This document shows, in pieces, positions 56,326-63,026 of a stretch of DNA of 64,000 nucleotides (position 1 is its first letter; each line of letters starts with the position of its first letter). The position numbers and the translations under genes are program-made. The notes beneath the pieces were generated by a model. That model did no database searches. It saw only the letters and a program-made list of their open reading frames with translations, and was not told the DNA's origin. Source of the stretch: Microbacterium wangchenii (GTDB taxonomy: Bacteria; Actinomycetota; Actinomycetes; Actinomycetales; Microbacteriaceae); contig NZ_CP038266.1 of NCBI RefSeq assembly GCF_004564355.1, forward strand, positions 3,658,001-3,722,000, written 5' to 3'.

Positions 56326-57078
56326 ATGGACACCCCTGACACCTCCCCCGACTCTCCCCCGGACCGCCCCCTCGGATTCTGGCTTCGCACGGTCGATTCC
56401 CTGCTCGACGACGCGTTCGCCGAGGTCCTGGCCGGCGACGACCTCTCCCGACGGGACTGGATGCTGCTGAACGCCGTGGACGGTCACCGCACCGCGCCGT
56501 GGCTCGCGCAGCGACTCGCGCGCCGCGGCGGGCGAGTGCGCCGGCTCGCCGAGCGCGGCTGGATCGAGGAGACCGCCGACGGCTGGGCGCTCACCGACGC
56601 AGGCCGGGATGCGCGCGAGCGGCTCGCCACCGCGGTCGGCGGCATCCGCGATCGCGTCGCCGGCGCCGTCGATCCCGAGGACTTCGCCTCGATGCTGACC
56701 TCGCTCGAGGCGATCGCCCGAGAGCTGGGATGGGACGAGACCCGGCCCGTCCCGGCCGCGAATCCGCGCCGATTCGGGCGTCGCGGCGGAGTCCGGCCCG
56801 ACTTCGGCCCTGGCGAGCGGTCCGGTCGCGGCTTCGGCCCCGGCGAGCGGTTCGAGCGTGGCTTCGGCCCCGGCGAGCGGTTCGAGCGCGGCTTCGGCCC
56901 CGGCGCCCGGTCGGGCCGCGGGCACGGGTTCGAGCCTCATCGCCACGCCGGTCGGATGGAGCACCCCTGCGTCGACCACCGCTTCTGGACCGACCACGAC
57001 GCCGACACCGCTTTCGAGCGGGGCTTCACGGCCGGTTTCACGCAGGGCCGCGCCGCAGCATCCCGCCCGGTCGCATGA
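56326..57078 (+). CDS. MarR-like protein with GFGPGERFER repeats and His-rich tail
   Basis: The product is 250 aa. An HTH-like domain at about 15-110 (LSRRDWMLLNAVDGHRTAPW) is followed by four tandem 10-residue repeats around GFGPGERFER (encoded at 56800-56919) and a His/Asp-rich tail (FEPHRHAGRMEHPCVDHRFW). The His/Cys/Asp tail could bind metal. It is divergent from a second MarR gene, with shared candidate operators. The Gly-rich repeats are probably disordered. The function is unknown beyond likely regulation. Confidence 0.75.
   Translation: MDTPDTSPDSPPDRPLGFWLRTVDSLLDDAFAEVLAGDDLSRRDWMLLNAVDGHRTAPWLAQRLARRGGRVRRLAERGWIEETADGWALTDAGRDARERLATAVGGIRDRVAGAVDPEDFASMLTSLEAIARELGWDETRPVPAANPRRFGRRGGVRPDFGPGERSGRGFGPGERFERGFGPGERFERGFGPGARSGRGHGFEPHRHAGRMEHPCVDHRFWTDHDADTAFERGFTAGFTQGRAAASRPVA
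56800..56919 (+). repeat. Four in-frame 30-bp tandem repeats
   Basis: Units of 30 nt encode DFGPGERSGR, GFGPGERFER twice, and GFGPGARSGR. The middle two units are almost identical in DNA, so they are a recent duplication that may vary between strains. Confidence 0.85.
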
Positions 57079-57146
57079 GCGGCACCGCTGCCGCGCGCCC
57101 TCTTCGCAGTGCACGCGGCAGCGGGATCACCCGGGTGCGCCGACCG

Positions 57147-58169
57147 CTACGCGGAGTCGGTCAGATCGAACACGAGCCGCGCGGGAACCGAACCGCGCAG
57201 CACCTCCTCGATCGACTCCGCCGCATCCGCGAGGCGCCGCGTCTCGGCGATCACGCGCGTACGCCCCAGCGCGTGCAGTCGGAACACCTCGTTCAGGTCC
57301 TGCCGTGTTCCGACGATGGATCCGATGATCTGGATGCCCTTGAGCACCGTGTCGAAGACCGGCACCGTGAGCGTCGTGCCCTCGGGCAGCGACACGAGCA
57401 CCATCCGGCCGCCGCGGTTGAGGCTGCGGAAGGACTGGTCGAACACCGACTGCGCGACGGCGAGGACGATCACGACGTCCGCTCCGCCGAGGGCCTGGAT
57501 CGCCTCGGCCTGATCCTGCGTCGCGGCGTTGACCACGTGGTCGGCGCCGAGCTCCTTCGCCAGCTGCAGCTTCTCGTCGGACACGTCGACGGCGATGACC
57601 TCCGCCCCGACCAGCCGTGCGTACTGCACCGCGAGGTGCCCCAGTCCGCCGATGCCGACGATCGCGACGCGCTCGGAGGGGACGACGTGCGCATTCTTGA
57701 TGGCCGCATACGTCGTCACTCCCGCACATGCCAGCGGCGCCGCATCCAGCGACGACACCTCGTCGGGAACCGGAACCGCGAAGCGGGCATCCGCCACCGC
57801 GTACTCGGCCCACCCGCCGTCGATGGAGTAGCCGGTGTTCTGCTGCGACTCGCACAGATTCTCCCGTCCGGTCTCGCAGTACCGGCATGACCCGCACGCA
57901 CTGCCGAGCCACGCGAGAGCGACGCGCTGCCCGATCGGCGGCGAATCCACGCCGGGGCCGTGCTTCTCGACGCGACCGATCCCCTCGTGGCCGGGGGTGA
58001 AGGGCAGGCCGGGCTTGACCGGCCAGTCGCCGTGCGCCGCGTGGATGTCGGTGTGGCACAGCCCGCACGTCTCGATGTGGACGAGCACCTGCCCGGGGCC
58101 GGGTTCGGGGATGGGGATGTCCTCGACCGTGATGGGTGAAGTGAAGGATGAGACGACGGCGGCCTGCAT
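57147..58169 (-). CDS. Zinc-dependent alcohol dehydrogenase (AdhP-like)
   Basis: The product is 340 aa of the medium-chain dehydrogenase family. Catalytic zinc ligands are in CGLCHTD and GHEGIG, the structural zinc site is CGSCRYCETGRENLC, and the NAD-binding loop is GIGGLG. The family interconverts primary alcohols and aldehydes with NAD+. The length (340) matches the tetrameric bacterial AdhP group. It stands alone; the upstream dcd gene is on the same strand but 107 bp away. Regulation is not evident. Confidence 0.93.
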   Translation of the reverse strand: MQAAVVSSFTSPITVEDIPIPEPGPGQVLVHIETCGLCHTDIHAAHGDWPVKPGLPFTPGHEGIGRVEKHGPGVDSPPIGQRVALAWLGSACGSCRYCETGRENLCESQQNTGYSIDGGWAEYAVADARFAVPVPDEVSSLDAAPLACAGVTTYAAIKNAHVVPSERVAIVGIGGLGHLAVQYARLVGAEVIAVDVSDEKLQLAKELGADHVVNAATQDQAEAIQALGGADVVIVLAVAQSVFDQSFRSLNRGGRMVLVSLPEGTTLTVPVFDTVLKGIQIIGSIVGTRQDLNEVFRLHALGRTRVIAETRRLADAAESIEEVLRGSVPARLVFDLTDSA

Positions 58170-58275
58170 GGCGGTTCTCCTGACATCATCGGCTGCGACC
58201 CGTTCGACAGCAGTGTCAGTGTGCGCCGCATCCCGTCAGCGGGCAGGAGTCTTTAGTCCCCTGCCCCCGCCGCGA

Positions 58276-58881
58276 TCAGCGCCCGGGCGATCCGGCGTCG
58301 CTGACGCCGACGTCCGTGCGATGGAAGTTGAGGAACGACCGGGATGCCGTGGGCCCGCGCTGGCCCTGGTACCGGTTGCCGTACGTCCCCGAGCCGTAGG
58401 GGTTCTCGGCGGGAGAGGACAGCCGGAAGAAGCACAGCTGACCGATCTTCATGCCCGGCCACAGCTTGATCGGCAGCGTCGCGACGTTGGACAGCTCGAG
58501 CGTGACGTGGCCGGAGAACCCGGGATCGATGAACCCCGCGGTGGAGTGGGTGAGCAAGCCCAGGCGGCCGAGGGACGACTTCCCCTCCAGGCGCGCGGCG
58601 ATGTCGTCCGGAAGCGTGATCTGCTCGTACGTCGATCCGAGTGCGAACTCCCCCGGGTGCAGGATGAACGGCTCGTCGGGGGCCACCTCGATGAGCCGCG
58701 TGAGCTCGGGCTGGTCTTCGGCCGGGTCGATGAAGGGGTACTTGTGGTTGTCGAAGAGGCGGAAGTAGCGGTCCAACCGCACGTCGACGCTCGACGGCTG
58801 CACCATGGTGCCGTCGGATGGGGCGAGTCCGATCCGTCCGGAGTCGAGTTCGCGGATGATGTCACGGTCGGAGAGCAGCAC
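58276..58881 (-). CDS. dcd: dCTP deaminase
   Basis: The product is 201 aa, a trimeric dUTPase-fold enzyme that converts dCTP to dUTP (or on to dUMP in the bifunctional form). Visible signatures are [15 protein letters not shown] near residue 30, the [11 protein letters not shown] region, and [13 protein letters not shown] with the catalytic Glu/Ser environment. GTG 58881 has TAGGCT exactly 6 nt upstream, so it is probably leaderless. Directly upstream lies a 19-bp tandem repeat array and then a long perfect hairpin. Confidence 0.95.
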   Translation of the reverse strand: MLLSDRDIIRELDSGRIGLAPSDGTMVQPSSVDVRLDRYFRLFDNHKYPFIDPAEDQPELTRLIEVAPDEPFILHPGEFALGSTYEQITLPDDIAARLEGKSSLGRLGLLTHSTAGFIDPGFSGHVTLELSNVATLPIKLWPGMKIGQLCFFRLSSPAENPYGSGTYGNRYQGQRGPTASRSFLNFHRTDVGVSDAGSPGR

Positions 58882-58940
58882 GCGCCCAGCCTAGAGCCGC
58901 CCGCCCTCCGGCGCGCGCCCGCGTCGCGCCGCTGCGGCCC

Positions 58941-59030
58941 GCGTCGCCCCGCGCCGTCCGCGTCGCCCCGCGCCGTCCGCGTCGCCCCGCGCCGTCCGCG
59001 TCGCCCCGCGCCGTCCGCGTCGCCCCGCGA
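58941..59030. repeat. 19-bp tandem repeat array upstream of dcd
   Basis: Four full copies of GCGTCGCCCCGCGCCGTCC start at 58941, 58960, 58979 and 58998, and a partial copy at 59017. An earlier degenerate copy lies at 58921. The unit is not a multiple of three and is non-coding. It may vary in number between strains. Confidence 0.9.
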
Positions 59031-59031
59031 G

Positions 59032-59090
59032 ACTGCACGCCCCCGGCGAGAGCGCGACATTATGTCGCGCTCTCGCCGGTGGGGTGCAGT
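59032..59090. repeat. Long perfect hairpin with 1-nt loop
   Basis: Arms 59043-59060 and 59062-59079 are perfectly complementary over 18 bp around a single T; a loop of three or more nt would form in RNA. Outer ACTGCAC/GTGCAGT arms (59032-59038, 59084-59090) extend the symmetry. It resembles the GAGAGTGCA palindromes, with GAGAGCGCGACAT in the arm. Confidence 0.85.
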
Positions 59091-59117
59091 GTGGCGGTGG
59101 CAGGCATGACGGCGTGG

Positions 59118-59561
59118 TTACCCCGGCAGCGGATGATCGACGAGGATCGACTCGAGGATGCTGCTGACCGTTCGTCGACTCAGTTCTCGCTCGACCGCCT
59201 CTTCGACCTCCTCGTACACGGACCCGAGCACCGGGCGAATGCCGTAGCCCACTGGACAGGTCTGCTTCGGTTCGTGCGGATGCATGGCGAACAGCCGCTC
59301 AGACCCCAACGCTCGTCGGACGTCGGAGAGTCTTATCTGGTCGGTCGGTCTCGCGAGCGTCCATCCCGAGCCGGGGCCGCGGCCGCTCTCCACTATGCCG
59401 GCGTCCCTCAGCGGTGCAAGCAGCCGCCGCACCAGCACCGGGTTGCTCGCCAAGCTGTCGGCGATCCGCTCCGACGTCAGAGGGCGCTCGCCTCGCCGGG
59501 CAGCGAGCTCGATCCAGCACAGCGCGTGGACGGCGATCGTGAAATGACTGTTCGCTGCCAT
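59118..59561 (-). CDS. Rrf2-family transcriptional regulator
   Basis: The product is 147 aa. The winged HTH at residues about 1-75 (LTSERIADSLASNPVLVRRL) and the dimerisation helix mark the Rrf2 family, some of which bind Fe-S clusters. Only one Cys lies in the usual sensor region (KQTCPVGYG), so a classical three-Cys Fe-S site is not present. It is the third gene of a leftward operon with a NIPSNAP protein and a DUF1579-like protein, and may repress that operon. Confidence 0.88.
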   Translation of the reverse strand: MAANSHFTIAVHALCWIELAARRGERPLTSERIADSLASNPVLVRRLLAPLRDAGIVESGRGPGSGWTLARPTDQIRLSDVRRALGSERLFAMHPHEPKQTCPVGYGIRPVLGSVYEEVEEAVERELSRRTVSSILESILVDHPLPG

Positions 59562-59577
59562 CAGCAGGTGCCGGTCC

Positions 59578-60072
59578 TCAACTGGTCCGCGTCCACGTCA
59601 TCACCCAGTTCGTCTCCCACGTCAGCCCATCGTCGACGGAGAACGCCTGCTCCCAGGTCGCCGCCTGAGAAGAGATCGAGTGCCACGTGTATCTTGCGAG
59701 GATCCTCTTGTCTTCGAAGGTGTCCGGTCCGACGGCGGTGAACATGCCGTCCGAATCCCAGCCGCCTCGCACGGGAGCCTGAAGATGGCCGGTCTGACTG
59801 TTCACCCAGTAGATCGTCCAGTCGTCGGCGACGCGGTCATGTACGCGGATCGATGTACCGGCGAAACCGAGTTCCGGGTACCACATCTCGTCGATACTGA
59901 TCGCACCATTGTGAAGCGTCGTGGAGCGGGCCGTGGCGGGGGTCTCGTACCAATCGCCGCCACCCGAGAGTGGCCGTCTGAGCCGCCGGTTGGCGACCGA
60001 CCATTCCCCGATGAGGAAGTCGAACCCGGACGTGCGCTTCTCGAGCGCTTCGATATGTTGCGGGGAGAACAT
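59578..60072 (-). CDS. DUF1579-like protein
   Basis: The product is 164 aa, with the beta-barrel-like sequence pattern of DUF1579-type proteins: FDFLIGEWSVANRRLRRPL near the start, MWYPELGFAGTSIRVHD in the middle and a C-terminal WETNWVMTWTR. Related proteins are lipocalin-like binders of small molecules, with no proven enzyme role. It lies 9 nt after a NIPSNAP gene, with GGAG before the ATG, and just before the Rrf2 regulator. Confidence 0.7.
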   Translation of the reverse strand: MFSPQHIEALEKRTSGFDFLIGEWSVANRRLRRPLSGGGDWYETPATARSTTLHNGAISIDEMWYPELGFAGTSIRVHDRVADDWTIYWVNSQTGHLQAPVRGGWDSDGMFTAVGPDTFEDKRILARYTWHSISSQAATWEQAFSVDDGLTWETNWVMTWTRTS

Positions 60073-60081
60073 CTTGCTCCA

Positions 60082-60789
60082 TTACTGATCGATAGATCGT
60101 TGTGTGGCAATGGGGTCGAGCCGGAGAAGTTCGATGTCGATCTCCGGGTCGCTGCAGACGCCGGAGATCAGATCGACCCATTCGAGGTCGTCTGACAGCC
60201 GCACTACCGCGTCGTCACGCTCGCGCGCGGTGGCAAAAGAGGCCTGCCAGACCAAGGTCGGCTCGGGTCGGACAGGAAGCCGCGCGAAATCGTTGACGGC
60301 GGTCTCACTGACGAGGACGGATGCCCCAGCGTCCAGACGGGCCATCAGCGAAGCGTGAACTCGGGATGCGACCTCATCGGCGTCGCGGTGGTGGAGGTTC
60401 CGGATGACCATCGCGGCCGCCACGGCACACGCCTGACCGCGTCCGCCGATTTCGGCGCTCGCGGCGTGGGCGGCCCACCGGAGCAGCAGCACATCATCGC
60501 TCTCCAACATCGTTGCGTTGGCCGCGTCGCGATGCGCCGCCCACACCGGCCCCTCGTAGAAAGCCTCGAGTGCGGTGCGGCGAGACCGCATATCCGCAAA
60601 ACCGCGCCACCACACGAACTCCGCCGGGGCGTCAGCATCGCGGTACAGCCGACCGATTCGCATCCCCGCAGCCGACTGGCCCGCGATCAAGTACCTCTGA
60701 AAGAGGTCATGCAACACATTCACATGCGCCGCAGATCGGAGCCGGTAGCGACGGAACTCCACCACCCCGGCGTTCGCCAACGTCGTCAT
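60082..60789 (-). CDS. NIPSNAP-family protein
   Basis: The product is 235 aa. The ferredoxin-like NIPSNAP fold is indicated by VVEFRRYRLRSAAHVNVLHD, the FVWWRGFADMRSR strand-helix and the repeat of a similar module in the second half. These proteins are dimeric alpha+beta barrels; some relatives are heme- or aromatic-compound-binding monooxygenase-like proteins. It heads a leftward operon with a DUF1579-like gene and an Rrf2 regulator. ATG 60789 is preferred to GTG 60792. A small palindrome (AACCA-N3-TGGTT, 60815-60827) lies in its promoter region. Confidence 0.78.
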   Translation of the reverse strand: MTTLANAGVVEFRRYRLRSAAHVNVLHDLFQRYLIAGQSAAGMRIGRLYRDADAPAEFVWWRGFADMRSRRTALEAFYEGPVWAAHRDAANATMLESDDVLLLRWAAHAASAEIGGRGQACAVAAAMVIRNLHHRDADEVASRVHASLMARLDAGASVLVSETAVNDFARLPVRPEPTLVWQASFATARERDDAVVRLSDDLEWVDLISGVCSDPEIDIELLRLDPIATQRSIDQ

Positions 60790-60814
60790 CACGCCCCGCC
60801 CTCGAGTAATAGAG

Positions 60815-60827
60815 AACCACTATGGTT
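60815..60827 (-). promoter_or_regulatory. Possible Rrf2 operator AACCACTATGGTT
   Basis: AACCA and TGGTT form 5-bp arms with a 3-nt spacer, 26 bp upstream of the NIPSNAP start. It could be the site for the operon's own Rrf2 regulator. This is positional inference. Confidence 0.35.
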
Positions 60828-61032
60828 GCGTATCGTAGGCGTCGGGGCCCGGCCACGCTAGAGCGGGTCCCCCGAGAGCCGAACCCACGGGGCTCACCAT
60901 CCGAGCTCCCGACGCCGGATATCTTCGGCACTGCGCGGTCAGCGAACGGCAACCCCCGGTCCGACAGGTAAGCTGATGGGGTGGCGCCGAACTCGGGCAC
61001 CACGCTCACGCGTATGCAAACCTGTACACGTC

Positions 61033-61070
61033 GCCTTGACTGGGATCCTCGATCCCAGTAATTTCAAGGC
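61033..61070. repeat. Hairpin directly upstream of tRNA-Gly
   Basis: CTGGGATC-CTC-GATCCCAG (61040-61058) is a perfect 8-bp stem, and outer arms GCCTTGA/TCAAGGC (61033-61039, 61064-61070) add 7 bp with a TAATT bulge. It ends 4 bp before the tRNA. It may be an upstream terminator or part of the tRNA precursor. Confidence 0.65.
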
Positions 61071-61074
61071 TTCC

Positions 61075-61148
61075 GGGGCTGTAGTTCAATGGCAGAACTT
61101 CTGCTTCCCAAGCAGACAGCGCGGGTTCGATTCCCGTCAGCCCCTCCA
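61075..61148 (+). tRNA. tRNA-Gly (anticodon CCC)
   Basis: The 74-nt sequence folds as a cloverleaf: acceptor GGGGCTG/CAGCCCC, D-stem GTTC/GAAC, anticodon stem TCTGC/GCAGA with loop TTCCCAA (anticodon CCC, Gly), and T-arm with GTTCGATTC. The 3' CCA is encoded (61146-61148). A TAAGCT -10-like hexamer at 60970-60975 could be its promoter. Confidence 0.95.
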
Positions 61149-61495
61149 CTTGTCAGTTCTCGACGCCAGTTGAGACGTTCTCGCGAGACCTGACACAACG
61201 AAGGTCGCAACTCGCGCTTCGCGAGAGCTAGCTCCGACCGTCCGCGGCACACCCTCCCTTGTTCACTCGTTCCATGCCCGAGTGCTCACGCAGACGCGCT
61301 TGAGCGTGTCGGTAGTCGCTGGAGGACCGACTTCGGTCATGCTGTCGTCATCGAGAACACGGCCCACAGCATCACTGGCCTCGGCTCGACCGCGCCAATT
61401 TCGGTGAAGGAGTTGCGAGCTGAACTCGATCCCGAGCAAGACGGGCCGTCTTTTGCAGCGAGTCGCCCTTTCTTGCAGGCGGAGACGAATTCGCG
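61149..61495. other. 347-bp gene-free stretch after tRNA-Gly
   Basis: No frame here has a start signal or recognisable domain; an open frame on the minus strand (61263-61583) overlaps the lipoprotein gene and looks non-coding. The base composition is more AT-rich than most of the window. No copy of the tRNA 3' end that would mark an integration site was seen. Confidence 0.55.
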
Positions 61496-62011
61496 GTGAA
61501 TCGCTCGATGCTGATGGCAGCGGCTGCGCTCCTATGCGCTGCGATATTGACGGGTTGTAGCACCAGCACCGGGCAGTACGCATATGGTTCCCAGGAATCG
61601 GACGTCGTCGGAGCCTGGACGACGCTCAACGGCCCGGAAATCGAGCTCGTACTCAACCCCGATGGAACTCTCGAAGCGCAGCAGTGGCCTGCACCACTGA
61701 CCTGCCGCAATGTGGACGTCCCCGAAGTCGACGACTTCGCCGCGGAACCCACGGCAACGGTCACCGGCGAGTGGTCCGTCCTCGCAGGAGAACAGCCGGG
61801 AGGTTTGCCGACTGTGTCGCTGAGCATCACGGACACTTCATGCCCGGATTCTCACGTCGTCGCATATCTGTGGCGAGACGAGGAAGGCCACCTCAGCGCT
61901 TGCCTTCCACTCGAGTCGGTACTCGACCCCGATAACTTCTCGCCGAACAGGCTCTGGATGTTCACCCCTCGCAATGAGGATGCGGCTTCGGAAGCACCGT
62001 GCTTCGGTTGA
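61496..62011 (+). CDS. Putative lipoprotein near tRNA-Gly
   Basis: The product is 171 aa. The signal ends in the lipobox ILTGC (Cys21), so it is lipid-anchored outside the cell. The mature part has VVGAWTT near the start, which resembles a small lipocalin-like binding domain, and three more Cys that could form disulfides. GTG 61496 follows GGAGACGAA. GC content is lower than for neighbours. I do not recognise the family, and it may be part of an acquired segment beside the tRNA. Confidence 0.7.
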   Translation: MNRSMLMAAAALLCAAILTGCSTSTGQYAYGSQESDVVGAWTTLNGPEIELVLNPDGTLEAQQWPAPLTCRNVDVPEVDDFAAEPTATVTGEWSVLAGEQPGGLPTVSLSITDTSCPDSHVVAYLWRDEEGHLSACLPLESVLDPDNFSPNRLWMFTPRNEDAASEAPCFG

Positions 62012-62158
62012 TGCCCTCGCCAGCGCTCGGCTGCTGAGGTGACACTGAGGCGACGGTTGTGTCGCGGACGGGCTTCGCTCACACGCGAAACCTTCCGCCT
62101 CGGAATCGGTTGCCGGAGTAGCGTCGAACGCGCTGCTTGATCTACGGGAGGCGTCGTC

Positions 62159-62473
62159 ATGCCGAGTTGGATTCTTGGAACCGCAGCATCCGCGTGGGGG
62201 ATCGTGATGGCGATCGCGCCGGTGCTGCAGATCATCCGGATGCTGCGGCGCCGGTCGGCGGAGGACATCTCGCTCGGGTACTTCGCGCTGCTGGTGCCCG
62301 GGTTCATCCTGTGGGTGGCATACGGGATCGCGACCGCGGACATCTTCCTGACCGCGCCGAACGCGCTCGCCACGCTCACCGCGCTCACCGTCATCGGCCT
62401 CACCTTGTGGATGCGCCGTGCCGCGGGAAACCGGCCCGAGAACGCTCCCCCGTCCGAACGCACCGCGGCGTAA
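62159..62473 (+). CDS. SemiSWEET/PQ-loop membrane transporter
   Basis: The product is 104 aa with three helices, the half-size MtN3/SWEET unit that dimerises to move sugars. The PQ-like loop near the first helix reads IAPVLQIIRMLRRRSAEDIS, with the typical acid-Ile-Ser continuation. The central FILWVAYGI helix supports the family. GGGAGGCG precedes the ATG at 62159. The gene is followed 9 nt later by a GNAT gene on the same strand. The sugar, if any, is unknown. Confidence 0.82.
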   Translation: MPSWILGTAASAWGIVMAIAPVLQIIRMLRRRSAEDISLGYFALLVPGFILWVAYGIATADIFLTAPNALATLTALTVIGLTLWMRRAAGNRPENAPPSERTAA

Positions 62474-62482
62474 GAGCCGGGC

Positions 62483-62950
62483 ATGGCCGAGTTGAAGCTG
62501 GCGGAGAGCGATGTCCCCGCGTTCGTCGACCGCCTGCTCCCGCTGCAGCGACAGGCGTATGCCGTCGAAGCCGCCCTGATCGGCGACGACCGCATTCCGC
62601 CCCTCCACGAGAACGAGGCCGATCTGCGCGCGGCCGGCCTCTGCTGGCTGCTCGAAGTCGACGGCGACCGGGTCGTCGGCGCGCTCGGCTACCGCACGGA
62701 GGAGGGCGTAGTGGACCTCGATCGACTGATCGTGGATCCGTCGTTCCACCGGCGAGGGATCGCCTCGCGACTCGTGAAACGCGTGCTGGCCGAAGGATCG
62801 CGCGTCACGGTCTCCACCGGCCGCGAGAACGCGCCGGCGCGCCGGTTGTACGAGTCATTCGGTTTCGCCCACTGGGGGGACAGCGAAGTGCTCCCGGGCC
62901 TGTGGATCAGCGTCTACCTGCGCGTCTCGGAGGAACTCACGACGCACTGA
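62483..62950 (+). CDS. GNAT-family N-acetyltransferase
   Basis: The product is 155 aa. The acetyl-CoA-binding motif A is VDPSFHRRGIASRLVKRVLA (R/Q-x-x-G-x-A), followed by motif B with ARRLYESFGFAH. GNAT enzymes acetylate amines on small molecules, peptides or proteins. It lies close behind the SemiSWEET gene on the same strand, possibly co-transcribed. There is only a weak ribosome site, so coupling is likely. The substrate is unknown. Confidence 0.9.
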   Translation: MAELKLAESDVPAFVDRLLPLQRQAYAVEAALIGDDRIPPLHENEADLRAAGLCWLLEVDGDRVVGALGYRTEEGVVDLDRLIVDPSFHRRGIASRLVKRVLAEGSRVTVSTGRENAPARRLYESFGFAHWGDSEVLPGLWISVYLRVSEELTTH

Positions 62951-63026
62951 CGATCCGGCAGCCGTCGGGCTCACCGAATGCGGTGACACCGCCGCCAGCC
63001 TCTCCGGAGCGCGATCGGCTCGGTCG

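Noticed and set aside
58941..59030. Possible CRISPR array
   Set aside because: The units are directly abutting 19-bp tandem repeats without spacers, and no cas genes are present.
60982..61062. Short leaderless-looking frame (GTG 60982) just before tRNA-Gly
   Set aside because: TAAGCT plus 6 nt fits the leaderless pattern, but the 26-codon frame runs into the hairpin and the hexamer is better explained as the tRNA promoter.
61075..61148. tRNA-Gly as an active integration site
   Set aside because: No integrase gene and no direct repeat of the tRNA 3' end were found in the following 2.8 kb.
61263..61583. Open frame of 106 codons on the minus strand near tRNA-Gly
   Set aside because: It overlaps the start of the lipoprotein gene, lacks a ribosome site and has no similarity that I recognise.
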